The notes beneath the pieces are model-generated. The model ran no database searches. It was not told the DNA's origin and was given only the letters and a program-made list of their open reading frames with translations. A stretch of 64,000 nt of DNA from Trogon surrucura (Eukaryota > Chordata > Aves > Trogoniformes > Trogonidae). Position numbers and translations under genes: made by a program. The first letter of the stretch is position 1; each line of letters starts with the position of its first letter. Of this stretch, positions 24,216-35,300 are shown in pieces. The stretch is taken from the NCBI GenBank assembly GCA_020746105.1, contig CM036633.1, positions 10,958,501-11,022,500 of the forward strand. The letters are read 5' to 3'.

Positions 24216-24294
24216 GTGATCCTGCTCTGACGGGGGGGTTGGACTAGATGATCTTTAAGGTCCCTTCCAACCTTTAACATTCCGTGATTCTGTG
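24216..24294 (+). other. CR1 3' UTR: reverse transcriptase recognition hairpin and octamer tail
   Basis: GGTTGGA (24237-24243) is complementary to TCCAACC (24266-24272), enclosing the GATGATCTTTAAGG segment conserved across CR1. Two octamer copies, ATTCCGTG (24279-24286) and ATTCTGTG (24287-24294), close the element in place of poly-A. In CR1 and related LINEs this 3' end is the part of the RNA recognised by the element's reverse transcriptase. Both parts are intact in this copy. Confidence 0.85.
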
Positions 24295-27200
24295 AAAAGC
24301 CTAGCACAAGTCTCTGGGAAAGAAACCAGCTAATGTGACAATAGCTCTTACACCTTATTTCTTTTTCTCTTTCTAGTCAACAAGGAGAACCCAGCTCATC
24401 CCAGAAAGAAGCAAGACAGGACACACACAAGTGCAGCCTTTCAGCGTGCAGCATACCCCGTGCACAGTACCTCTCCTGAAGATCTGTCCCTCTCCCAGCT
24501 CCTCCCTAAAACAAAGCAGCCCCCTGTGCTCCCTTAACTCCTTTATATACAGCCATCCCACTCCTTCCCCACCTGGAAGGGGCAGAGACTGGCTCAGCTG
24601 CTACCAGACCTCTGGCCATCCTGGGAGAACTGGAAGCAGCTGTGGTGGGATGGGGGCCTGTAGGAGCTCCCTGCTCCCAGGTGAGCACAATTTCAGTTTG
24701 CTTGCCAGCCTGGCATGACTAACCTGGGAAGGAGTTAGGGACAAGTTTCCTGCAATAAAACTCTTCTTTAGTTGATATACAGTTATTCTAATACCATAAC
24801 CTTCCTTCCTAATTACCATGAATGTAAATGACCTCTGGTGTAAGGTTTATTATAATGATAATTGAGCTGTGGATTTTTAATAATAACCTCCTGGATTTTC
24901 CACTTGATTTCCTGGTTTACTTTACATTTCCAGGAATACGTATAAGGGTCTGAGACTTTATCAGGCTGTTTACATAAATGCTGACCATGACCTTCATCGC
25001 TTCTTCAGGCCACAGTTTCTAAAATTGTTGGATACATCCAAGCTTTTGGGTTTTTTGCAGGGTCCCAGGGGTTTAGACAGTGTGGCATATGACTCCCACT
25101 GACTTGCTGTGGGATGGCAATAGCTGAATCCCATTGGCAAACTGGGTATTTTAATTTTTATGTCAACATGGTCAGGCAAAGCACAGACCCCATCCTGGTG
25201 GAAGGAGAGAAAAAATCCCAACAATGACATAACTTCACAGAGCAGAAGCTCAGTACTGAAAGTCAGGCAACGTATTGCCTCGCAGAAAGCTGGGAGAAGA
25301 AAATACATTGGGCAAATTACCAGAGGAATTTAAATGCTCAAAATTTTCTCTCTGGAGCTGAAGTTTGCTCAGAGAATTGGAAAGTGGATCTTCGGGCAGT
25401 GTTGGACTTAGGTCTAGAAGGAGACTTCCAAAGGCACAGAGACGTCTCAGGTGAAGACTTGTCCTGTATTTTCAGGAAGCTAAACAACAAACAAACTCCC
25501 ATCTTGTTTAAAGATTATTCTCTTAAAATGGAACACTTTGCTTTTGCAATATTGCTAATAGAAAAAAGTACACAAATAACTAATAAATGTTAGCTTGTCT
25601 CTAGGGCTTTCCCTTTTTTTTGCATGTTTATTTTTGTGTTATAAATGACATCCCTTTTCCACAACTCACTAAACTGGCGGATGAGGAAAAGAGTCCAAAA
25701 GAAGAGCCCTAATCCTCAAGGGGAAGAGCAAGCTGTTGTTCCAATCAAGATGTATCCTGACAAGTCAAGTTGGTGAAACCCATTAATTAGCACTTTTGGA
25801 AACAGTTGCAAAGTTAATTATTCTTCTTTCAGATGAAAGAAAGCTAATTTCTGGCATTTGCTTTGACAGTGACACGCGCTAACATTTTTAGAGTTGACAT
25901 CCCTCAAGATAAATGATACTCTGAAGTGTGCGTGCAAACATTTTGACTGGGAGCTACTGCAGTGAGTCGACAGCGCTGGCACTTCTTACTGCAAATATTT
26001 TGCATCTGCTGGGATTGTGATCAAAGTTTGGAGGCTGAGAGGAGGGTGGAGAAACTTCATTTTCAACTTCAGGGAGGGTGTGGGCGACTGGCTTCGGATG
26101 GGAGACAGTAACATTGCGCAGGCAATGCAATCTATTTTATCTAGATAACGTCAACAGGGAACGTAAAGCTTTCTAGCTAACTGTGCTGGCAAAAAGAAAT
26201 CCATTTTTATACTCTTTGAATCACCCTGCTGAAAAATCACCTTTTGTTTGTGGACTGGTAGCAGGAGATGAAACAGAAGATCTCCAAAAGGAAGATCTCT
26301 CTCCGGAGGATCTGGTATCAGCTCGTGTATTTGAAAAGGCAAGATTTGAGATGTGGAAACTCAACAAAACTCTTATGCCAAACCCCAATGTCCTCACTGG
26401 GAAGAACATCAGTGTGGTTTGGGATTTAGTCCCAAAAGCCCGCTTGCAATTTTGGAAGCTGCCTTGATCACGTCTTGCATGTGCAAGGGCAGCAAGGGGA
26501 AGAGTTTATCCTTAAATATAAGTTATTTAGGCCTCCTTTTAAGAATACATTTTGATTCAGGTTTGCCAGAACACACACTTCAAATCTCTCTCCAGAAAAA
26601 TTCAGGTATATGCCTAAAATCTGGGCTTCCCCTTGCAATTTTTAGGGAACTACAGATCCTACTTTTTTTTTACTCCAGGTCTTTACATCATTGGCATGAC
26701 TCTGTGACTGACCCAGGTTGAATTCTAGGACTCTATTAGCTTTCAGTCATCATCTCTTGCAGTCTAAATTGTTGGTGAGGAGAGCATGCCTGAAATGCAG
26801 AAACTGCTTTATTCAGGAGCTGCGTCGCCAGGAGAATGCACTAAAGGACAGCTGCTGTTTGGAGAACCCCAGAGTGACAAGCAAGAGCTAAACAATCAAA
26901 CTAAGAAGGTCAAAACCTTCCTGGTAAATACAGAAGACTCCATGCCTCCAGCTGTCTCCTCTGAGCCGTGCCTGGTTTGGGTGCCCTGTGGGACTGGCGT
27001 GGCAGGGGATGATGCTCTCCTTTGCATCCCCTCCGGTACGTGCAGCTCAGAGAACTTCAGAGCAACCTTCATCCAGCAGCCCAGCCAGTAACAAATGATC
27101 AGCCCAGGGGGGGCCAAACCACCACTTTTGGAACCTGTTGCTTGTTTGATAAGATTCTTCAGGAATAATAAGTGCAGGCAGGTATACAAAGAAAGGAAAT

Positions 27201-29007
27201 GGGTGGTAGAAAAAGTATTTAATTTGGGTTTCAATCAGCATGTGGAGTGGGGGGGGAAAGGGACTAGGAAGGTGATCTAAAGGACTACTTATTAGTATGC
27301 GATTCACACACCGCAGGGCGATCAAGAATGTGGAAACACCGGGTTCAGCGGGCTTGATCCAATGTGGGAGGCAAACACCACCTTTTCCTCCAGGGGAGCC
27401 AAAAAAAATGGCATGTGCTAGCATGCAGTTCCTTGCAGACAGGCTTGCTGTGTTGAGACAGTTCAGTAAAGACAAGATGCAAGAAAATAAAAACCAAATT
27501 AAAAATAAAGTAATAATAATTGCTTCAAGCAGTTCTCCACTTTGCGAGAAGCAGGGAGGTGGCAGTCCTGAGCCGAGAGACTCGTCCTCCCGGCAGATCT
27601 GACACGCTCCTTTTTGCATATTCCTCCGTCGTACATAATACTTATTGCTGCACAAATTGCAGGGATTATTTTCTCTTAACTGCTAATGGTTTTAGAGACT
27701 GTAATTGGGGGTAGCGCTTTGTAATTTAGTGCCAGAGGGGAAGGTACCTGTGCAGGAGAATAACTTTTTTCAGCGGACACACACACTTACAGCAGGAATA
27801 CTGGTGAAGAGGGAGATCATTTATCGGTTCCCCGCTTTCCTGTGCTGTGCTGGAAGGTTTAAGAGGTTTGGAGCACTCTTCAGTCAATGTAATCACAAAG
27901 AGATTTTTTTAAATTTTTCAATAAATCAACCATATTTTGTCTCCCTTTGAAGCATTTTGATAATACTAGGGTTCACTTAACAACTGGAGTGGAGAAGATT
28001 TAACTCTATGTAGTAAAGAAAAATCAAAGATTAAAACTGTTTACTTACTATGATATGTGCTGGGCTGAATTATGCCTTGAAATCTTTACTTTTAAACTCA
28101 GCGTCTGATAATTTGCCCCATGTATTTAAGTATGATTTTAATAAGGATATTTATCAGCCTCGGTTTAGTGCATTTGTGTTTGATTTATTTAGCAATGCAT
28201 ATACTTATTTACGTTTTAGCTTCCAAGTTAGTCATTCTTCTGACTAGTCAAAGGTTGAACAGTTTGATCCATCCTGGGGCAGACACAAAATGTGGAATAA
28301 GCAAGTCCAGAGAAAGCACAGGTTGTGAGAAGCAGGATTAACTCATGTAGTGCTGCTCGGCGCTGGGACAAGAGATCTTCCTTGCTGGTTAAAATGCACT
28401 TTGAACGACAGAGCAAGGAGAGGGCAAGAGGCGTCCAACGACCATATTCCCATTTTTTCTCCTCCGTTTTGTGCCCTCCTGGGGGACACTGGCAGGACAA
28501 GGGCATAGATCAAGGTGCTAAGGGTCAATTCTGCTGCACGGCTTGAAGCCAGCAGAGATGGTAGCCCTGCTGTCCCCAAATCTTAGCTTGGTGGCAGCCT
28601 GGCTCTGACAGCTTTTGGCTGCAAACTATTGGTTTGGGAAGGTGCATGAGTGCTCTCCGGAAGAGGAGGGGTGGATCAAACTGGAGCTGTAGGCAGGAAC
28701 GAAGATTGGGACTCCTGGGCGCCTGCCTGGCACTGCTAAATGATGATGGTAATGGTTCCCTTTGGGAACACACCAAGGCCTATTTATCAATGTTTGCGGA
28801 GCGCTTTGGGATCCTTGGACATGGTGCTGTGAGGCTGATGATAAATGGCATTCTTCACACTTGGCTGTGGTGGCAAAGAAATTCCCATTTGCAGCTCTAG
28901 AAATAAAACCCAAGATTGTGTTAATCTGGAACAAATTTTATACTTTGTATATTTCACAATATAGTTCCAGTAATTACGTATTAGCTAATTTACATACAGT
29001 TTTTTTC
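24295..29007. other. Non-coding stretch downstream of CR1
   Basis: No gene recognised. A/T-rich portions (24780-24960, 25750-26000, 27400-27540, 27880-28240 and 28900-29007) are repeat-poor and TAAT-rich, as in conserved non-coding DNA. The longest frame, 27047-27655 on the minus strand (202 codons), crosses these islands and shows no domain. The frames at 26183-26467 and 26353-26721 overlap in different registers and are chance-like. Confidence 0.55.
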
Positions 29008-29040
29008 CTCTCTAATGTATTGCTCTCTCTCTAATGTATT
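29008..29040. repeat. 14-bp direct repeat, 19-bp period
   Basis: CTCTCTAATGTATT occurs at 29008-29021 and 29027-29040. This is a small local duplication within A/T-rich, CT-rich sequence. No function is implied. Confidence 0.85.
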
Positions 29041-30255
29041 TCTAATTAACACAGATAAAGGATTGTATTCTTTACTAATGCAGATATTTACTCATTTCTA
29101 CTTGTACAGTTGGAGCCATGTCCCAGCCCTGGTCAGGATCTTGCTCTGTTGGATAAAAGGTAAAGCACAGAGAAACACAACTCCCTCTCACTGATCTCCT
29201 GTGCGCAGAAGCCAATGCTACGGAGGGAGATTTTTTCTGTTAAAATCACCTTACTGCGGTGTGCATGACTGTCCCTGAGCAGAACCTGCCTTTATTGCAC
29301 ACACGGTGACCACAGACCATTCTCTCTGCCCCTGTTTGCTGGGGATGTCGCAACCAGCCTGTATGTGCCAGGAAAATGAGGGTTCACTGGGGCCGGCCCC
29401 TCCAGGCATGTGTCAGCCCAGCTAGGCTGGTGCAAGAATCAAGCCTGGCCCAGAAGGGATTGCAAATCGTTTTCCTAGGAAGGCTGTTTCAAACTTTTTA
29501 GTAGTCCAGTCACTTCGCCGTGCCAGGATGAGCAGGGATAAGCACTGGATGCTAACGGGGGGCAGCCGGGCAGCTCCATGTCCTGCTCCGCTGCCTTCAG
29601 CCCCAGGCAAGGGGGGAGCAGATGTGATTGTCAGTGGGTGGAAAAAATCCCAAACGGCCAAAATTATCCCCAGGAATTTGAAGGGGAGGAGGTGGCCACA
29701 TGCAGGGTGCTGCGCTGGGAACCTGATAGCGGTGTCAACAGGGACTGGCTTCATCAGAGACAATGGATGCACTGAGGTGTAAATCGGGAATAATCTCACC
29801 AGTATAAAAGGAAATCAGTATTGGGCAACATCAGAATTGGCCTGCTGAGTGACAGACGTCCCTCTCTTTTGGTCCTCCGTTAAAGGATCATTTTGCATTA
29901 TATTGCAACTCCCTTTGCATGGGAAAAGAGAAAAGTCTCCCTGATTTTCTTGAAGGGATTTGGAGATAAAGTCTGATCACATTTCACGGTAATTGGACCT
30001 TCATATCTATAATTGCATTGATTTCTCCTAAGTTTCAGACATTGACTCTAGTGAGCAAGAGAGCATTGCAGCAGCATACGGCTGCCAAGAATCCTTCCGC
30101 ATTTGGGAGGTGTCAGGCTGGGAGGCTCACTGTAGTTTGGCAACTGGCACTGCAAATTGCTTTATGAACAGTTTAATGCATTTAAGAGGGTAATAATTTC
30201 AGATCCTACCGTACAATTTGTTGCAGCGGTGCAGAACCATATCTAAAAACTTCCA
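29041..30255. other. Non-coding, A/T-rich regulatory-looking stretch
   Basis: The part from about 29820 to 30240 is repeat-poor and dense in homeodomain-type cores and TTTGCAT-like words, and lacks simple repeats. This texture is typical of conserved enhancers, but conservation cannot be tested here. No coding exon recognised. Confidence 0.45.
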
Positions 30256-30282
30256 GGGCAAAGGGAGGCAGGGGAAGGAGGG
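30256..30282 (+). other. G-quadruplex-forming motif in a purine tract
   Basis: GGG-CAAA-GGG-AGGCA-GGGG-AAGGA-GGG fits four G tracts with loops of 4-5 nt. It opens a purine-rich tract running to about 30310. It lies next to the A/T-rich enhancer-like segment 29820-30240, so a boundary or regulatory role is possible but unproven. Confidence 0.6.
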
Positions 30283-30587
30283 AGGAGAAGAAGGGAGAGT
30301 GGAGAGAGGCATTGCAAGGGGTTGGAAAACCTAATTGTTTTAATCATGCTTGATATTACACTGTGAAATTATAATTAACTTAAGAAGTCAGTCAAAACCA
30401 GTTAATAAGTGTGGTGCAGCTTGGTTGATTTGAAGTGGTGCGTGGAGGGGAGAGGAGACTACGGCAGCAGAGATGCTGGGCCTGACCCTTGCGAGCTGAA
30501 GCAGTGCAAAGGGTCCTCCCGGTGGTTTTGAGGTTCTGCACAGAGGGACCATCACACACATCATCAGATAAGCTGGTATCATGAGTA

Positions 30588-30745
30588 CTTAGTCCTTACA
30601 ACACTCTTTATGGAGGACTGAGAAGCGCTTTCACAGGAGGATTATTAGCAACTTGCCCAAGAGATGGATTGGGGAAACTGAGGCACACAGAGAAAAATCA
30701 GTTTGTGATAGGTTGGCAGGTCACTGCCAGAGCTGTAGAAAGTGA
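30588..30745 (-). mobile_element. MIR-like ancient SINE relic
   Basis: Read on the plus strand, 'TCCTTACAACACTCTTTATG', 'AACTTGCCCAAG' and 'GGGGAAACTGAGGCACACAG' correspond to blocks of the reverse complement of MIR (TCCTCACAAC, ACTTGCCCAAGG and GGAAACTGAGGCACAGAG). Their order is partly rearranged or expanded, as expected of a very old copy. MIR relics occur at low density in bird genomes. Confidence 0.45.
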
Positions 30746-31797
30746 TGGCAGCAGACTGAAGAAAGGATCAGGCCCAGCTTACAGTCTGTGCCTACATGGT
30801 TCTTGAATGGATGCTCAGTTTGGTCTGTAAACACCCCTTTTCTTTTGCTCGTTGGAGGGCAAATCTTTGCCAGTGACTCTGTTGTGGTCAGTGCAAATGC
30901 AGCCCTTAAAATGAGAGTGCGTGTACAGGCAAATCCTTGTCTTTTTCGCCCATGTAGCTTTATTAAATTATCTGGGATTTTATAAGTAAGTGGGAATAGA
31001 TTTAGAGCTGTGCAGTCTTCATTGCGTGATACTGTGTATATACGGGTATAACAAGGGTTAATGTGCTAGCAAGCTGGGACAACAAGAGTGTCTGGATGGT
31101 ATTAATATCCCAAAATATATATATATGTATATATATAGATGTGGATGTGGTGAACACTGTGGGAGGCCAGTGACAGAGTAACCAGCTACGAGGATTGCAG
31201 CAGAAATATTTGTCACAGGGAAGATACACCTAGGAAAGTTCTGTCTGTATGTGTGTGTGCACCAGATATTGCTGTCACTGATTGCTGTAGCAGGGCAACA
31301 GCTTATATATTTACAGGCTGGAGGATATACTGGGAATGCTGGGCAATGGCTAGATATCAACATGGACAGAAAAATGCGAGAGGAGAAGATTAAGAGTGTG
31401 GGAATGGGTCTGAAATCCTTTTTCAGGAGATGTGTGTTGAATGTCTGGCGCTGAATTTGTGGGGGGCTTTTACCACTCAGGCACTGCAGAGGAGGAAAAG
31501 ATGTTCCGAAATGCAGCACACCAGGATTTGGGTTTTTCTCTCAACCAGGGCAGGTGAAACACAGCCTCCGCGGATCTGGTTGTGCTGTCAGTGTCACGAC
31601 AGATCGGACCATGGGCTTTGAATGGGGACACGCGTCAGAGCAGCACAGCTGGGGACAGCTGCACCTTGTCTTCTCATCCCTGTTCCTTACGGCGAGCTTA
31701 CAGGGAGGAGAAAATTAGTTTGTGGCTTGTGCCACAAAGGTGGCACCAACACAAGTGCTTGGTGCTCTGGGTGGATACTCAAGTAAACTTTTCTTAC
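30746..31797. other. Non-coding stretch with an (AT)n microsatellite
   Basis: No gene recognised. A short AT-dinucleotide run lies at 31114-31138, interrupted once by G. The minus-strand frame 31058-31519 has no domain and reads through this microsatellite, which argues against it being coding. Confidence 0.6.
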
Positions 31798-32019
31798 ATT
31801 GGACTTTAACACCTCTCCTGGAGGCATGACCCTTTGGTATTTGAGGTTGTCTTGATACTTGCTGAGCTCCTCAAACCCATCTTTCCCATTAGTCTCAAAC
31901 TCAAGAACAGACAACTGGGTCACAGGATCTTCATGGTGACAGCCAGGCCATCCTCCTAGCCACTCCTCTGTGACCAGTGTAACAGTTTTAGGGGCTCCAT
32001 GACCATTGCTGTCTTGGCA
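31798..32019 (-). other. Exon-like open frame (weak candidate)
   Basis: On the minus strand a 74-codon open segment begins just after a TAG acceptor-like sequence and ends at a good donor (AAT, then GTAAGA), phase 0 to phase 0. The translation is hydrophilic and of even composition, for example NGKDGFEELSKYQDN, unlike most chance frames here. I do not recognise the family. The frame continues past the donor to about 31687, and stops sit just upstream of the acceptor. It could be a real exon, a relic or coincidence; coincidence is the default. Confidence 0.15.
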
Positions 32020-32810
32020 CTAGCCTCAGCAGAGCACTGATGCAGCAGGACCATGGAAGTTGACAAAACTAGGCAATTTTGGATGAAGAGAGAGGAGTTC
32101 CATGGCCAAGGCACGCACGCCAGATTACATCAGCTGTGGCTCCTGCTCATGGAGCAAGGCACCCACTGACAGACAGCAAAGGACTGTATCAAAAGCTGGT
32201 CAAGATCTGCCTCCCTGGGACACATCCAGCATGCTTTGGACTTGTTGCTCGGCTGCTGGAGAGGATGTGTCTTGAATTATTTTGTGTTATGTGTTCATTA
32301 TCACCTTGGAAAATATTACAAAATATAACTAATCTATTAACTTAGAACACACTGACAGTTGGGAACTTCCTTGGAAGATATATGTCTGTCCATCTCTCCA
32401 TCCTACAACCACTTTGGTTAGGGACTATGGTAGAATGACACGAAATCAAAAGCCCTAAAAACATTAATGGGTTTCTTCCCCACCCCATCTTTTTTTAAAA
32501 ATTTATTTGATTCCCCGTCAGTATTTCTGTGACAACTCAGCCCCAGCAGCCCCAGGGGACAGGACAGAAAGACGAGAAGGAGTGGAAGTGCCCTTTGACT
32601 AAGTGGGCATTAAATGTTGGCTAACAACCGAGAGACGCTGCGTGACTGGAGAGAGGGGGAAAGTTAAAAAGAAAGAAAGAAGAGCTTTTCAATATGAGCA
32701 TTCATGTAGTTTTGACAGGAGCAATTTATCATGGCTATGAAAGGCGGCTCTGCCTCCGCTGCTGAAAGACAGCCTGGTTAAACTTTTACCTGCCCCTCTG
32801 AAAAGGGTGC
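32020..32810. other. Non-coding stretch, no recognisable gene
   Basis: Mixed composition with an A/T-rich patch at 32440-32520. No repeat family, exon or RNA gene recognised. Confidence 0.55.
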
Positions 32811-33035
32811 TGTGCCGCGGGCGGGAGGGGATTGCTCCCGGCTCCGGTGATGCATCTTTCCGCAGGGTCTGGGGGAGGGAAGGGAGTTGGTTCCCAAACA
32901 GCTTGTGCCCATCTGTTCCGCACAGAAAGAAACCCTGACAAGAAGGGGGAGGGAGCGTGTGAGCCGGCGAACCGGGGGTTTCCGGATGCCCGCATCGCAC
33001 CGGGAATTCGGTGATGTGATGGGAGCACGGCTGGG
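32811..33035. promoter_or_regulatory. CpG-rich cluster (small CpG-island-like spot)
   Basis: About 17 CpG dinucleotides in 225 bp, in a window that is otherwise strongly CpG-poor outside the CR1. It is short compared with promoter CpG islands. It could be an unmethylated regulatory element, a promoter of an unrecognised non-coding transcript, or a relic of a G/C-rich repeat. Chance open frames on both strands overlap it (32689-33297 minus, 32832-33153 plus). Confidence 0.3.
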
Positions 33036-33437
33036 AGCTGCCCCCCAGGAGATGCCTAGAGTTAGCACCAAGGATTCCACACCCCCTCTTAGATGTCCTG
33101 GAAGCATGAAAGATTGTGGAGCAATGCTTAAGCTGGACAGCGAGGTGGCCTGACATTTTGGGGAGTGCATTGCTGGTGGCAGTGGTGGAGTGGTAGAAGC
33201 CATGAGGTGCAGGAGGTCCTGCTGGCATCCCTAGAAATGGCTTGGAAGGAACCAGAGGGATTACTCTGAGGAAAGAAATCATAAAGTCATACCCCAAGGG
33301 TATTCAGCTGAGATATTCTTTTGCCCCAGGGCTCGTCATGGGGAGAAGTGACGGTTCTGCACCAGCACAGGGCGGGTGGAAGCTCAGGCTGGCCAGGATC
33401 CTGTGTGTGGACTGCTTTTCTCAGTACTTTTGCACGG

Positions 33438-33548
33438 ATTGAAAATTTCCTGAAAAAAATAATTTTCCACTGTGGGTAATGATCCATCTAAATTAAAGCA
33501 TTCCACTGCAAAGAGTGGACTTCACTGAAATTTTCAATGGAAAACTTC
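33438..33548. repeat. 111-bp foldback with 12-bp perfect terminal inverted repeats
   Basis: ATTGAAAATTTC (33438-33449) is the exact reverse complement of GAAATTTTCAAT (33537-33548). Inside, TCCACT (33502-33507) pairs with AGTGGA (33514-33519). It could be a decayed miniature inverted-repeat element or a structured transcript. There is no obvious target-site duplication next to the ends and no known family was recognised. Confidence 0.7.
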
Positions 33549-33960
33549 CATAGCCATGCTTTTTTTTCCAATAATCAGCCGTATTTTGAATATTTGGCAT
33601 ACCATACTAAAATTGTACCATCTAAATTACTGTGTGAAAGAAACCAACCAATATCACAACAAAACTTTTCATCCTTATCAAAACTAAACTTTTCTTACCC
33701 TTCAAAAATTTCAGGATTTGCCATTTTACTCCCCTTGCTTCATGCAGATAAAGTGATTTTTTGAAATCTCAGATGAGTAGCCACATCTGATTTCTTGCTT
33801 GCCTATGCATCCATCAGCACCTGCCCCTGTTTAAGCGTGAGCAGGACAATTTATAAAGAGAGGAATGTGCTAAAATATTTCCCTCATTGTGGGGTGAAAT
33901 CCAGCAGTGCTGTTCCACTAGAATAGACCCCAGCCAATTCCTGTTCAACAGCTAAACAAT

Positions 33961-33985
33961 TCCCTGACCGTGACATGGTCAGGGA
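33961..33985. repeat. Perfect 9-bp hairpin
   Basis: TCCCTGACC (33961-33969) pairs exactly with GGTCAGGGA (33977-33985) across a 7-nt loop. It is isolated, with no T-run after it. No function is known. Confidence 0.8.
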
Positions 33986-35238
33986 TGTGTAGTCACAGAC
34001 CAAACAGCAGGACCTACCTAACTTCAGCCATCCCAGATTTAGACTTCTTTTTATTATGCCAGTAATCTGGCTTCTCTCTGGACACAAGAGAGAGAAAGAG
34101 GCAGATAAAACTGCAAAAGACGACTTCTAAGACATGGTTGAAGCTTGCAGAGGGTGAAATTCACCTTATTTCTTACCCTCTGTATGTTTAAGTCCTGTCC
34201 AAAAGCCGTGGGACATTTGATCGTGTTGAGACAGCTTCACAGAAACACAAGTTGTTCTAACGACTATTCTGAGAGCCCTCACACCAGGGACTATGACCTT
34301 CTTATATTGGAAGCAGAAGGGGCGTTAAGTGTGCAGATATTCCCCCAGGCTTTTCATGTCATTAATTGGTGATCTTCTGACTCTGAAATAACATTTTTCC
34401 CCCCTCACATTTCTTATTTCATTATCCCCAGTTCAATACACATCAGTGCAGTATGAGGCAAACTAGTTAGATATATTAGGAATTATTTAAATTAGAGAGA
34501 GATGTATGGGTAGTTAAATACTCAGTCTTCTATTCTACCCTAATTACGTATCAAATTACACTCGAATTATACCCAAATATAGATGTAGGGAGAGAGTCCT
34601 GAAATCTCCAGGAGATAGCACTGGGAGAAAGGTGAAATTAAGCAGGTGGTGCGAGTAGATCTGAACTAATGCAATATCAAAACCGTACGGGACTATAATT
34701 GTCCATTGTGTCCTGTTATTACCAACATTTGCTTAAAATTTCTTTGCAAACAAGCCTCAGTAATGAATGAGTGTTCTCCGAGCCTGGAGGAAGCAGTTTA
34801 TTTTTCTACCGCAAGAGAATTTTGCTCTCAATTCTAATGTCATTGTGATTCTCATTCCTCTCTGGGAAAACAAGAGCGTCCCAGTAACAAGGTAGGTTTG
34901 CCATGCTGTAAAGCCATCAGGGAGGTGTGGGACAGACTGATGCCTCTTGAGCTGGGGAGTCTGTTTCTCAGCTTGCTTCCCACACAGCAGATTTCAGTTC
35001 CTGCTTTTCTGGGAAGGGGCAGGACCGCGGTGTTGCACGGCAGCCAAACAAGTCGCTGCGGGCAATGGTTGCGCTTGGTTCACGTCCTGGCTCTTTACCG
35101 CTGAGGGCTGTGTCGAGGCACCCCCCCACATCTCAGCTGGAGAGATGTTTCTGACATTAGTTTTGGAAAAAAAACAGCAGATGTTTCCTGCAATCAGGTG
35201 TCCATCCAGGAGAAACGTGTAGAAAACTCTTTAGCTGT
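33986..35238. other. Non-coding, A/T-rich stretch
   Basis: No gene recognised. About 34370-34870 is A/T-rich and repeat-poor with several TAATTA-type words, compatible with conserved non-coding sequence. Overlapping frames at 34898-35222 lack domains. Confidence 0.5.
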
Positions 35239-35300
35239 GGGAAACATCATTATTCTGTTCTTTCTGTAAGAGAGGAAAACATCATCATTCTATTCTTTCC
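35239..35300. repeat. Imperfect 35-bp tandem duplication
   Basis: The segment starting GGGAAACATCATTATTCTG (35239) is repeated 35 bp later as GGAAAACATCATCATTCTA (35274), both followed by TTCTTTC. A few substitutions separate the copies, so the duplication is not brand new. Confidence 0.8.

Larger units (their letters stand above)
21098..24294 (+). mobile_element. CR1 LINE retrotransposon, 5'-truncated, intact ORF2
   Basis: About 3.2 kb of a CR1 non-LTR retrotransposon in the plus orientation. It begins inside ORF1 (first recognisable coding at about 21100), continues through an uninterrupted ORF2, and ends with the CR1 3' untranslated region, which has a GGTTGGA/TCCAACC hairpin and two octamer units (ATTCCGTG, ATTCTGTG). 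Full CR1 elements are about 4-5 kb, so roughly the first third is missing, as expected from incomplete target-primed reverse transcription. No target-site duplication is visible and there is no poly-A tail, both typical of CR1. The lack of stops or frameshifts suggests an insertion that is young compared with most genomic CR1 copies. The subfamily was not assigned. Confidence 0.96.

Noticed and set aside
26183..26467. Plus-strand frame with an acidic segment (ETEDLQKEDLSPEDL)
   Set aside because: Looks protein-like at first, but no known family, no clear acceptor or donor, and overlapped by other frames.
27047..27655. 202-codon minus-strand frame with a hydrophobic stretch
   Set aside because: It crosses A/T-rich non-coding islands, has no family signature, and the hydrophobic part comes from translating A/T-rich DNA.
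32689..33297. 202-codon minus-strand frame over the CpG cluster
   Set aside because: Overlaps several other frames in different registers. Proline/serine-rich translation is expected from G/C-rich DNA. No domain seen.
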